From positions 1 through 43,510 of the IMG/VR virus record IMGVR_UViG_3300018411_000037: a DNA stretch of 43,510 nucleotides; one strand, 5' to 3'. The DNA comes from a virus. Below are positions 16,651-25,706 of the stretch, piece after piece. The notes under the pieces were generated by a model that had not been told where the DNA came from, searched no databases, and worked only from the letters and a program-made list of their open reading frames with translations. The translations under genes were made by a program, and so were the position numbers. Each line of letters begins with the position of its first letter. The stretch's first letter is position 1.

Positions 16651-17698
16651 ATGGCACTTAATGAGTACGATAGCAAACGGCAATATACTCAATACAAGAG
16701 ACACGTAAACGAATCAAGTGAAAGAGTTAATGCAGAAACAGTTAATCAACTACAAACCGATATCAATACCCAGCAACAAGATACAAATCAGGTTAAAGAT
16801 ACCGCTTTTGAAGAACGGGTCTATACGATTTTTAATAATAATTTATATACAAATGCAATGTTTATTGATTATTATAAAACCGGAGAATATCTAAATGTCG
16901 CAGAGTCTAATGCTGTCGTCATCGACTTTGAAAAATCATTAGTAACCATTGACAGTAAATCGACTAAAGGAACTGCCATCAGTACAGAGATATTTAGTGT
17001 ACATGGTGTCGAAATCGAAACCAATGACTTCTTTTTGATTACAAATGACTACACTCCTATCGGAGCAGATATCAAATACTTTTTAGAAACTCATACCGGA
17101 GAACGCTGGCCAATTGTGCCAAATGCGTTAAAGCTGCCATTGCATTTAAGCGAAAACATTGCTTATGGATTTAAGGTCGTAACTGAATTAACAGCAAATG
17201 CTCTTGGAGAAAAGCCTTACGTTAATGGGTATGCTCTTTTATACTGGGATAAGCAAGTTGAATTAAACTACGGGATGACCAACCCAGACTTAGCCCGGTT
17301 CCCCTAGCATAGAAATAGGCTCCGATGATGGGCTAACAATAATCATCAGAGACAGAGCACAAGAAGACAAAGTTGTTAAAGTTCTTCAGCCGCTTAATAC
17401 GGTTGACCTTACTTATGACTTTGCCGGAAATGACGGACGCCTTGCATTTGTTAAGACCAACTGGCCAGATTATGAAGGGGTTGAGGTTAACCAGATAAAT
17501 AAATTATATTATGGCGATTATCTTAACAGTTTAGGCGAAACAGAAAATGTGCTACAAAAAGTTCAACAATCAACAGATATCGGAACAGAAAGATTGGAAA
17601 ATGTTCAGGTTATAAGAAATTGCAAACAATGCCCAGTCTATGATGAACTTGATGCTGAAATTACCCAACTTAAATCGGAAGGAGATGGAACTATATGA
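16651..17698 (+). CDS. Tail/fibre protein made by a candidate +1 ribosomal frameshift (348 residues)
   Basis: The zero frame runs from ATG 16651 (AAGGAG upstream) through 218 codons to a TAG at 17305-17307. The +1 frame is then open from AGC 17306 for 130 codons to TGA 17696-17698. It contains no ATG and no ribosome site of its own. It begins SIEIGSDDGLTIIIRDRAQ, reads as ordinary protein, and its stop overlaps the next ATG as ATGA, the normal coupling in this operon. Joining the two at CCC gives one 348-residue protein ending with a coiled-coil-like CPVYDELDAEITQLKSE. Residues 1-45 (KRQYTQYKRHVNESSERVNAE) form a helical N-terminus. The protein family is unknown, and the tail role comes from context. 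A base-calling error in the CCCC run, or a real mutation, would look the same. Confidence 0.7.
17299..17308 (+). other. Candidate programmed +1 frameshift site (TTC CCC TAG C)
   Basis: The P-site proline codon CCC (17302-17304) is followed directly by a TAG stop. Slipping one base forward re-pairs the tRNA on CCT and places AGC in the A site, which enters the long open +1 frame. Slow termination next to a CCC-T slip is the arrangement known from Listeria phage PSA tail genes. A 7-bp inverted repeat (TTAGCCC 17290-17296, GGGCTAA 17330-17336) brackets the site and might help. No internal Shine-Dalgarno stimulator of the RF2 type is visible. Confidence 0.6.
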
Positions 17699-18906
17699 GA
17701 ATGGAAGAGTTATCTGACAGCAGGTATATAAAAACAACAGATACCGTCGAGAAGTATTTACTAAATCTTGTCGAACAATATTTTACTAATCACAATGTCG
17801 CCTCTGTAACATCTCGTGAGTATATTATTAAAAAAGCTATTGAACGAATGAAAGAAGAGCTTTCTTATGACGATATCGGCGTTCTTAGTATAACCCTTCC
17901 AAGCGGAGAACGAAGAACTGGCGCAATTACAATTACACTTGAAGACTTACACGGTGAGCCTTTGATTACTCCTAAACTGTCTGCTTTCAATGTTCCATTT
18001 GGAAATGAACAGAATACAGCTTGCGAAGGAAATGACCCACGCTTGTTCGATGAAAGAATGCCAGTTGCTCATAATCATACAATCGAAAACATTATCGGAC
18101 TCGAAGGAAAGCTTAGCACTATCTTTGGGAAAATGGAACGAATCAATGGACTTAGTCATGAACATAGTAATAAAGACGTTCTTGATATGCTTGTTTATAC
18201 TGGCGACAAATCAATTATTGATTTAACACTTATCGATACACTCGAAGACAAAGTCAATCTAATCGTGCAACAAATTCGAACGGAAATAGCAGACTACAAA
18301 AATACGATTGACACAAAGATAGCAGGAGTCAATTCCGAAATAGTTGTCGTTAAAGGTCAGATTAATGACCTTCGAGATTTCATCTTACAAAAGAACCAAG
18401 AGTATTTAATACTTGCGAATCAATATACTGATACAGAGATATCTGAACAAAACGCTTATATCCAGCAAATTATCGGAACCCTTATGACCCGAGACAAGAT
18501 TCAGGATATAATTGATATGGCAAAAGATACTTATACGCTAGCTGGGTCAATGCGTTTTTCAATTGCTTCAGTTATAGATGTTGGCGGCAGCTTAAAAGAA
18601 TATACAAGTGAAAAAGATATTAGCTCAAACATTCTTTCAGAGCTAACGGTTCGAAATACGAATTTAAGTAATTGCCAAATCGAAGCTTTAATCGAATATC
18701 AAAGCGGCGGTCAGGCTGTATATGCTCCTTTGCCGTACATTACATTTAAAGATAATGGAACGGATGGAGCGATTCAAGTAAGCACAGTCTCTGCCAACAA
18801 TAAAATAATTTTTAAGTTAACAACGGCGGCTGGGGTCATTGCTCCTGAAATACAATCGGCTTTTATTATATATAACGTATATTCAAAAGAAGAAATAGCG
18901 ATATAG
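17695..18906 (+). CDS. Tail-fibre protein A of a paralogous pair
   Basis: A 403-residue protein. The N-terminus (VEKYLLNLVEQYF) and the segment NTACEGNDPRLFDERMPVAH, then HTIENIIGLEGKL (about residues 107-143), match the 'ACEGNDPRL...HNH' motif common in phage fibre proteins. Residues about 180-270 are coiled-coil-like (KVNLIVQQIRTEIADYKNT, GQINDLRDFILQKNQ), as expected for a trimeric fibre shaft. The C-terminus (about 285-403) is a beta-rich tip. It shares its N-terminal third and C-terminal tip pattern with the next gene but lacks that gene's large insert. The ATG overlaps the stop of the frameshifted gene as ATGA, so its expression should depend on ribosomes that have shifted frame. Confidence 0.7.
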   Translation: MRMEELSDSRYIKTTDTVEKYLLNLVEQYFTNHNVASVTSREYIIKKAIERMKEELSYDDIGVLSITLPSGERRTGAITITLEDLHGEPLITPKLSAFNVPFGNEQNTACEGNDPRLFDERMPVAHNHTIENIIGLEGKLSTIFGKMERINGLSHEHSNKDVLDMLVYTGDKSIIDLTLIDTLEDKVNLIVQQIRTEIADYKNTIDTKIAGVNSEIVVVKGQINDLRDFILQKNQEYLILANQYTDTEISEQNAYIQQIIGTLMTRDKIQDIIDMAKDTYTLAGSMRFSIASVIDVGGSLKEYTSEKDISSNILSELTVRNTNLSNCQIEALIEYQSGGQAVYAPLPYITFKDNGTDGAIQVSTVSANNKIIFKLTTAAGVIAPEIQSAFIIYNVYSKEEIAI

Positions 18907-18919
18907 GGCAGGTGATAGT

Positions 18920-21304
18920 ATGAATTTTAAAGAACATGACAATAGTATTGTCACTAAAGAAAAGTCGGACATTGAGAAGTATTTATTAAGAATCATCCAG
19001 CGCTATTTCGACATTGAGAATAATTATACGAAAGAATCAATCGAAGAAATAATCATGGAATCACTGACTCGATTTAAACAATCTGTCATACTTGAAAATG
19101 GATTTATCTTTTCACTTAACAAAAAGACCGGTAATCTAATCTTATCCGTCCAGGATTTTGGTGGCCAGCCTCGCTTTAATAAAAACACAGCTTTTAATAA
19201 AGAATTCGGAATAGTCGCCAATACAATTTGTGAAGGTGATGACCCGAGGTTGTCTAATGCTAGAACGCCAATATATCACAATCACGTAATCGGTCATATC
19301 AATGGGCTGGCCGAACTTTTAAAACCAGCTGAGTCCGCTGCTGAAATAGATGTTCATGTAAATCACTCTGTTATTAACATGCTACGATATACTGGTGAAC
19401 GTATCGAAATAGACTTAATCTTTTTAGAGTATCTCGAACAATCGATTAATAAATATTATGAAAATTTAGAATTCAGCCAAAGAGAGGCCGGGTCTATTTT
19501 AAGAAGCGGTCTTGAAACAATTGAGAATCAATTAATTGAAGTCAAACATTTAGTCGAAGTTGTTCAAGACATGGTGACGAACGATATAAACTGGCTACCT
19601 AAGGCCAAAGAGTATGCTGATATTGGTATAACTAAAAATAAAAACGAACTTCTTCAGGCGATTCTTAAATGCCTGACCCAAGCAAACGTAGACACCTTAA
19701 GAGACTTTTTTAAATCTTCATATCGAGTTATTACTGATGGTGAAATTCCTTTGTCAGACGGAATTATTTCATGTATTCCGGTTATGGATAGTCAAATTAT
19801 TGAAGCCGGAAGCGAAGAAGGAGCTACGCTTTATGAAATATTCACAGAAGGAGCGCAAATAAAAGTACGTGAATCAACAGACTCTGCTGCGGCCCTTCTT
19901 CCTGGTGATTCAGCAATCCTTCTTCCTGGGCAAACAGTGCCTGCCGACTGGGGAGTAGGTCTTTGGACTTGGAGCGATATAGATAATTCATTTTACTATA
20001 GCTACAATGACCAAACTAACTATGCAATGTTTGTTAGTGCAAATAAATTTGAAACTTATACCCATCGAGTAACTTTTTTTGCGAATAGTTCTGATGACGA
20101 TTTAATTTCTACCGTTATTGCTTACGATGAAGAGACGGGAAACGAGTTATCTTTAGCTGTAATAGCTGGAGGTTTTAACTTTCCTGGCGCCTATGGGACT
20201 TCGGCATCTATTATATTAAATTTTAAATGTAACTGGTCAGTAGGCACTTATGCTACGTTTGGAACTGAACCTAACGCAAATGGAGACTGCTATAAAATGA
20301 TAGGGCCTCAAAGTGGCTGGTCAAGCTTGGCTAATGGTGTAACTGTTTTAGTCAAACGAACTAAAAACAATATTAAAGCTTGGGTAAACTACAACACTCC
20401 AAACATATGGCAATCTGAAACTATTGATGGTATAAAAAGCATTTACCCAACAACATTACCTGATTTTGAGCTTAACTTTGAAGACCACCCAGAATTAGCT
20501 TGTTTTGTTGATAAAAAAGCAAAATATGGTTACGGTTGTCATTCTCAAGAGCGCTCAAGTTATCGAGATGTTTATGTTATTGGAGAATCATTTAGTACCG
20601 TAACTGGCTCGGCGGGTCATGCTAATATTAAAGAAACAAAAGAGATATCTTATAATGTTCCATCGGCCATAATTAACACTGTTCCAAATAGTAAAATCAA
20701 AATGTATTTTAAACATGATTTAGAAGATGGAACAGTTGTCACGACGCCATTACCGTATAGTTTTTTAGATAAAGACAACATTAATACAGTTATTCAAGGT
20801 GCTTATACTGCTGCCGGAGTGATTACTATACAAGCAAGTCTCTTTAATAAGATTCCAGAATTTTATGCCAGTAATCTTGCGGTTTACCAAAATCAATTAG
20901 TTATTGGATGTTGTAAATGTACACCAGAAGTAATACAAAAACTTAAAGGTTATAATACTAATTTTGCCAGAATAGAGTCAAGCGCTAAAAATGATTTCGT
21001 TAAAGCACTTATCTTAGATGATAATTTGTATCGTATCCAAGGCGAGAGCATGTATTGGTACACAGGAAATCCAACCGAAGAGCGGTATCGTTTTAGCGAT
21101 TTAACTTTCATGAGTTATTTTAATTGGAACTTAGCTTTAAAAGACAAAACAAAAGTAAGTATTTCTATTAATAAAAATGGAGATTGGGCTTCCACAGGAC
21201 TTACCTCCAATAATTATTATGTATTAGAATATAAAGCCAAAAAGCTTAGCGACTACTTTATAAACCCCCGGGTTTATTATCAAGTATTAGGAAATGAGGG
21301 ATAA
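18920..21304 (+). CDS. Tail-fibre protein B with inserted lectin-like domain
   Basis: A 794-residue paralogue of the preceding fibre. The matching blocks are IEKYLLRIIQRYF, NTICEGDDPRLSNARTPIYH, NHVIGHINGLAELL, the coiled-coil shaft (about 165-260), and the tip (SYNVPSAIINTVPNSKIKMY... TPLPYSFLDKDNINTVIQGA). Between shaft and tip, at about residues 305-575, lies a domain absent from paralogue A. Its strand pattern (HRVTFFANSSDDDLIS, GVTVLVKRTKNNIKAWVN, YGYGCHSQERSSYRDVYV) resembles concanavalin/LamG-type beta-sandwich lectins. I infer that it is the receptor-binding variant. A third block (about 640-794) follows the tip. AGGTGATAG precedes the ATG at 18920. Confidence 0.65.
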   Translation: MNFKEHDNSIVTKEKSDIEKYLLRIIQRYFDIENNYTKESIEEIIMESLTRFKQSVILENGFIFSLNKKTGNLILSVQDFGGQPRFNKNTAFNKEFGIVANTICEGDDPRLSNARTPIYHNHVIGHINGLAELLKPAESAAEIDVHVNHSVINMLRYTGERIEIDLIFLEYLEQSINKYYENLEFSQREAGSILRSGLETIENQLIEVKHLVEVVQDMVTNDINWLPKAKEYADIGITKNKNELLQAILKCLTQANVDTLRDFFKSSYRVITDGEIPLSDGIISCIPVMDSQIIEAGSEEGATLYEIFTEGAQIKVRESTDSAAALLPGDSAILLPGQTVPADWGVGLWTWSDIDNSFYYSYNDQTNYAMFVSANKFETYTHRVTFFANSSDDDLISTVIAYDEETGNELSLAVIAGGFNFPGAYGTSASIILNFKCNWSVGTYATFGTEPNANGDCYKMIGPQSGWSSLANGVTVLVKRTKNNIKAWVNYNTPNIWQSETIDGIKSIYPTTLPDFELNFEDHPELACFVDKKAKYGYGCHSQERSSYRDVYVIGESFSTVTGSAGHANIKETKEISYNVPSAIINTVPNSKIKMYFKHDLEDGTVVTTPLPYSFLDKDNINTVIQGAYTAAGVITIQASLFNKIPEFYASNLAVYQNQLVIGCCKCTPEVIQKLKGYNTNFARIESSAKNDFVKALILDDNLYRIQGESMYWYTGNPTEERYRFSDLTFMSYFNWNLALKDKTKVSISINKNGDWASTGLTSNNYYVLEYKAKKLSDYFINPRVYYQVLGNEG

Positions 21305-21307
21305 CAA

Positions 21308-23575
21308 TTGGAAACTTCTCTTGATTTAATAAAAGAAAAAATGATAACAAAAGTCATCGGCCAGTTAGAGAATATCCGGTATATGACTTCAAACGAAAGA
21401 ACGTTATACGAAGAAGACTTACTTAATAAAATAAAATTAAGAATGCTGGCCACAACGGTTCGTCATCAGGAAGATATGACGAACGCCGATGATTATAACC
21501 AGACAGCTTACGAGATATACTTAGATATCATTACAACGTTTGGGTATGTGAACGAGCTATACAATACAATTAACAGTCATCAACAATTAAACGAAAGTAT
21601 TGTTAATACATTGTACTCTAATATCGCTACGTTAAACGACAAACTTGACGAATATGAATCGGTTATCGGTACGGCTGGCTCTCCGGATTGTTTTGTTGAA
21701 GGATTCCGGACTCAAAATAACCAAGAGCCTGACCCGGTTTATTACACAGAACGGTATGGCGAACGAATGCCGTTAGCGACATATGCAAATTTTAATTCCG
21801 AACAGGAAAATCTTACACTCGGATATACCCGACAGCAGAATGTCATGGTTTATAAGTCAGGCGTTCAGCTTGGTAAGATAAGCCTGACTAAACAATACGG
21901 CGCTGGTTTTATTAAAGCCTATAATTCCGAAGCCAAGTTAGAGAATGCCATTGATACTTCGGCCAGTAGTTACTGGTCAGAGACTATTTTGTCCGATGCT
22001 GAAATGAAAATTGTTGGCGAAAAATACAGCAATGCCGATGGCATCAAAGAAGAAAACCGGTCTTTCTATGACTTACCCCGGGGTGCGCTATGTGAAATAT
22101 GCTTAACTTTCGAAGCCCTGGCTAAAATCAATGAAGTGGTTTTACGGCCATTTGGAAACTTTCCGATTGATATCATAGCTATCCGGTATTCGCTTTCAGA
22201 TGACGAAGATGACGATACCTATGATGTCGTCTGCCCGGACAATCAAACCAATGACTGGCTTAGTAACAAAAGCATTAGCCAAGAATATGCTTTTCATTTT
22301 CCTCAGGTTACCTGTAAGCGGTTATATATTTTAATTAATCAGCTGCATTGTGTAAAAAAGACATTTATGATTTCATGTAACCAGATGTTTAAAAATGAAC
22401 TTTGGTTTAATGCAACATATAATAGCGAAGATGATGCTAAAATGGAGAACTCTTCTGTTTTTGCACCATTATATTTAGACCGGGCTGCGGACAATGCCGT
22501 CTGGAAGTATGTCAATAACAAAATGAACACAAACAAGATGTTGGACATCAATGATTTATTAATTAACAACAGCAATAAGTATTTGCCAGTTACTAAGTAT
22601 CAATATAATTATGGCTTTTATAACATTGCTCCTAACTTTGTTGAGTTTCAAAAAGCAGGTATTTATGTTTCACAGGAAATCGAAGTTGATGGCCCAATTG
22701 ATACGATTAAATTATATTCCGAAGAAGAACACTTTACGACAACCGATGGATACATTGCAACTGATATAGAGTTTTACGTGACGACAAAAAAGAATCCATC
22801 TTATCAGGACTGGAAGCCAATTTGTCCATACAATAAAGATTATATTTATAAAGAGTTAATCCAACTCGATTATTCATATTGTTATTTAAGACATACCGCT
22901 GTTTGCGGAAACGTCATAAGTTATAATATAAAAGGTGAGCAGCAAGTTACCATGATACGACCGGTGTTATATTTAAACGACATTGTTATGACTGAAGATG
23001 CGGATTATATCTTGCGATACGACAAAGATAATAATGTCATCGCTGTTGAAATTTCAAACATTGACCACTTTGCTGTTTATACAATTTCGTATCAGCCTGT
23101 TGATTCTTCTAAGGAACTAAGCTTAATCAGTAACGATGAACCTATTCCATCAACCTCGTTTGAAGAGATAATGGGGGACGGGACAGCGTGTTATGAGCTA
23201 AGCAGCTATCCATTTTATAGTCGGCTAACGCCGGAGCTGACCTCTAGTTATCTTAAAATAATCGATATCACAGAAAATAAAGTATTCAACCAAACAAACC
23301 AAGAAACAAGCGCTATTCAATGCGTTACGAACAAAGAGAACCCAGCGGAAAGCTATAAAAACTTCGTTGCAAATAGTAATAAAATACAGTATTATACTAA
23401 TGGAAGGTATATTTATTTCAATCAACCCATCAGTCCTTTACAGAAAATGGAATTCAATTACCCCAGTTTTGATTGCAAGGTTCGTTTAAAGATTATCTTG
23501 CGGCGTAACACCAAGAGAGATAGCTGGATAACTCCAGTGCTCAATAAATACCGGCTAGAGTTTACTACAATCTAA
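21308..23575 (+). CDS. Fibre-cluster protein 1 of a four-member paralogue family, discoidin-like
   Basis: A 755-residue virion protein. Residues about 1-120 are helical and coiled-coil-like (KMITKVIGQLENIRYMTSNE, YSNIATLNDKLDEYES). Residues about 215-360 resemble a galactose-binding/discoidin (F5/8C-type) sandwich: AIDTSASSYWSE, then LCEICLTFEALAKINEVVLR, then PIDIIAIRYSLSDD. A later module, IYVSQEIEVDGPIDTIKLYS with a Trp-rich end (QDWKPI), recurs in the genes at 23931 and 25696. The final domain ends with YRLEFTT. The start is TTG at 21308, seven bases after GAGGG. The family role (multi-domain sugar-binding tail protein) is inference from fold patterns. Confidence 0.55.
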   Translation: METSLDLIKEKMITKVIGQLENIRYMTSNERTLYEEDLLNKIKLRMLATTVRHQEDMTNADDYNQTAYEIYLDIITTFGYVNELYNTINSHQQLNESIVNTLYSNIATLNDKLDEYESVIGTAGSPDCFVEGFRTQNNQEPDPVYYTERYGERMPLATYANFNSEQENLTLGYTRQQNVMVYKSGVQLGKISLTKQYGAGFIKAYNSEAKLENAIDTSASSYWSETILSDAEMKIVGEKYSNADGIKEENRSFYDLPRGALCEICLTFEALAKINEVVLRPFGNFPIDIIAIRYSLSDDEDDDTYDVVCPDNQTNDWLSNKSISQEYAFHFPQVTCKRLYILINQLHCVKKTFMISCNQMFKNELWFNATYNSEDDAKMENSSVFAPLYLDRAADNAVWKYVNNKMNTNKMLDINDLLINNSNKYLPVTKYQYNYGFYNIAPNFVEFQKAGIYVSQEIEVDGPIDTIKLYSEEEHFTTTDGYIATDIEFYVTTKKNPSYQDWKPICPYNKDYIYKELIQLDYSYCYLRHTAVCGNVISYNIKGEQQVTMIRPVLYLNDIVMTEDADYILRYDKDNNVIAVEISNIDHFAVYTISYQPVDSSKELSLISNDEPIPSTSFEEIMGDGTACYELSSYPFYSRLTPELTSSYLKIIDITENKVFNQTNQETSAIQCVTNKENPAESYKNFVANSNKIQYYTNGRYIYFNQPISPLQKMEFNYPSFDCKVRLKIILRRNTKRDSWITPVLNKYRLEFTTI

Positions 23576-23610
23576 TTAAATTTTTTAATAAGAAAGCGGG
23601 GACACAAAGT

Positions 23611-23907
23611 ATGACTTACACTGAAGAACAAATTCAATGGGTATGCGACAAATCGGCCAAGCTATTAAAAGAATTCTCGGACATGAAAAGCTGTATGTTT
23701 CCATCCGGCCCTATCGTCGAAGGTATGAAAACCGGACTAACGGTCGAAGAAATTGGAGAAAGAGCTTTTGAGTCAATTACCGAGATACCGGTTAGCCAAA
23801 CAAGCTTTAATGAAAATGTCGCACAAATGAGTATGCGTAATATCGCTATCTTTATGCAAGGTAAAATCATGGATTTTATTAACAATGTACCAACTGCTAT
23901 TATTTAA
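23611..23907 (+). CDS. Small conserved-looking protein in fibre cluster, unknown
   Basis: A 98-residue protein, mostly helical (IQWVCDKSAKLLKEFSDMKS, MSMRNIAIFMQGKIMDFINN), without a recognised domain. It is preceded by an AAGCGGGGAC site and lies between two fibre paralogues, with gaps of 35 and 23 bases. A chaperone or adaptor for the neighbouring fibres is possible, but nothing in the sequence proves it. Confidence 0.45.
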   Translation: MTYTEEQIQWVCDKSAKLLKEFSDMKSCMFPSGPIVEGMKTGLTVEEIGERAFESITEIPVSQTSFNENVAQMSMRNIAIFMQGKIMDFINNVPTAII

Positions 23908-23930
23908 ATTATAAAACAAAGGAGATTCAC

Positions 23931-25706
23931 ATGGGAAACTTGTTACAATATACTGACAAAAGTTCTACGATTGATAACAAGCTTTCTTCTTTACTAAGTC
24001 AAATCCGTTACGATTATGACAATGGTAACATCAGAACAGAAACAGAATATTATTATCGAATTAAAAATATGCTGGCCCAGTTTTATACATCGCTAACAAA
24101 TCCGACGTTTAAATACCGGCCAGCCATCAGCACCCCAATGTCTGACGAGTACAATGCAATGATTTCAGAATCATTTAGTGACATGGAGTACATTATTAAA
24201 GACTGTGAGACTTTGAATAAATTAGTCTCACAGTCTTTTACCGATGCAGACCTAAGTCGCCTAATGATGACAAATGAACTTGCTTATATTACTAAAAAGA
24301 TTTCAGCAATCAGTGAAAGCATTGCTAAAAATCAGCCTATTGGGACGGTTATCTTTACAGAATTATTTAGTGATTTAGAAATGGCTGGTAATGAAAGCTC
24401 TAGCGAAAGTTGTCACATCAATACACTAGATGGTATTTTGACACTCAAGCGAAGCATGAGCAGCGATACTTTAATATCTAAAATTGAAATAGATAAAGAA
24501 GTAAGCAACGGATTCCCTGGGAATACCCATTGCGTTGACACACTAAATAACGAATTGCATTTTATTGGCCAAGACGGTCTGCATTTCGATACCGAAGCAA
24601 TAATCGATAATAACAAAGACACATGGTTTGAATTCGAACTATTTTCTATCACTGATGAAACGAGAAAAGCTTGCAACTCTTATGGATTCGAATACGATGA
24701 AGGCGTCAGCTGGGTAAACAACGACGAAATATTAAGATTAAAGCTAATCGCCTATCTGCCATCCAGTTCGATTTGCTCTTGGGTTACCGTTATGCCGTAT
24801 CTTTCTGAAATCAAAGGCGTTAAGAATTGTTTTTTAGAGAAATGCGAAGTCATTACGAGTTCAAATAACGTATATCAGGTTGCTGTCAACAAACCGTTTG
24901 ACGATATCTTGGTATTTCCATTTCCTCCCCAAAGCATTAATCGCATTGAATTTACATTTGCACAACCTTCGAAATATTCTACAAAGATTGGGCATTTCTA
25001 TTATACGGCTGCCGATACCTCTAGCATGTCCATATTTCAGGATTTTGATTACTCTGACATGTTTGCTCGCATCAAAGGGAAAAGTCCATCTGTGAGTCTG
25101 TTAGGCTGTAAATATGACCCAACAACACAATGGATTAACTATCCGGATACAACAACTGAAATGTCGACACCTGAATACATTAAAGACAAGCTGTTCTCGC
25201 TTCCGGAGAGTACAATATCACAAAAAGCAAACCAAGAAATTATTAACGCTTATCGATACATGATTGGCATTCGAGGCATTACGATGTCGTCTTATACTTT
25301 TTTAGAAAAAGGCGAGTACGTCAGCAAACTGTTCACAACTGATGATGTCATTACAAGTATTTGCTTAGAGTCAAAAGAATATATCCCGGGCGATGACGCT
25401 GAAATTATTCGTTATTTTATTAGTCTAAATGGTGGAATCACATGGCACAAGATATATCCGATTCATCGAGCTTATGCCGGCATTTATAAATATTATGTCA
25501 ATAATGATTCTATCGAAAATTTATTAACGAATAATAGTGAAGCAAAGAAAAGTAAGAACTTAAGCATTGTTGGAGAGGCCCGAGGCATTCAAATCAAAAT
25601 AGAAATGAATAGACCAGAAGACATTGACAATAAAGAATATGCAACCCCTATCGTCTATGAGTATAAATTAAAACTTACAACAGGAGGTGAGACCATTGAG
25701 TATTAG
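23931..25706 (+). CDS. Fibre-cluster protein 2 of the paralogue family
   Basis: A 591-residue protein. The N-terminal block (KYRPAISTPMSDEYNAMISE, SFSDMEYIIKDCETLNKL) parallels the N-terminus of the gene at 29470 (KYRAPMNSHELNLMQQESF). Residues about 200-365 form a beta-sandwich with a discoidin-like flavour (AIIDNNKDTWFEFELFS, then SINRIEFTFAQPSKYSTKIG). The shared module EYVSKLFTTDDVITSICLES... GITWHKIYPIHR and a closing YEYKLKLTTG segment follow. AAAGGAG precedes the ATG at 23931. A strong terminator-like hairpin lies 270 bases inside the gene. The 3' end overlaps the start of the next gene by 11 bases. Confidence 0.55.
   Translation: MGNLLQYTDKSSTIDNKLSSLLSQIRYDYDNGNIRTETEYYYRIKNMLAQFYTSLTNPTFKYRPAISTPMSDEYNAMISESFSDMEYIIKDCETLNKLVSQSFTDADLSRLMMTNELAYITKKISAISESIAKNQPIGTVIFTELFSDLEMAGNESSSESCHINTLDGILTLKRSMSSDTLISKIEIDKEVSNGFPGNTHCVDTLNNELHFIGQDGLHFDTEAIIDNNKDTWFEFELFSITDETRKACNSYGFEYDEGVSWVNNDEILRLKLIAYLPSSSICSWVTVMPYLSEIKGVKNCFLEKCEVITSSNNVYQVAVNKPFDDILVFPFPPQSINRIEFTFAQPSKYSTKIGHFYYTAADTSSMSIFQDFDYSDMFARIKGKSPSVSLLGCKYDPTTQWINYPDTTTEMSTPEYIKDKLFSLPESTISQKANQEIINAYRYMIGIRGITMSSYTFLEKGEYVSKLFTTDDVITSICLESKEYIPGDDAEIIRYFISLNGGITWHKIYPIHRAYAGIYKYYVNNDSIENLLTNNSEAKKSKNLSIVGEARGIQIKIEMNRPEDIDNKEYATPIVYEYKLKLTTGGETIEY
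24198..24238 (+). repeat. 15-bp perfect hairpin with T-run inside a fibre gene
   Basis: AAAGACTGTGAGACT (24198-24212) and AGTCTCACAGTCTTT (24224-24238) are exact reverse complements around an 11-base loop, followed by one further T (TTTT, then A). The shape is that of an intrinsic terminator, yet it lies within the coding sequence of the 591-residue protein, about 90 codons in. The repeat is seen directly, and premature termination or RNA processing is inference. Confidence 0.75.

Noticed and set aside
21857-21896. AGTCAGGC / GCCTGACT inverted repeat in a fibre gene
   Set aside because: Only 8 bp with a loop of about 20 bases and no T-run. Not above what a 43 kb sequence can give by chance.
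25687-25689. GTG 25687 as start of the 25696 gene
   Set aside because: It overlaps the GGAGG ribosome site. The TTG at 25696 is correctly spaced.
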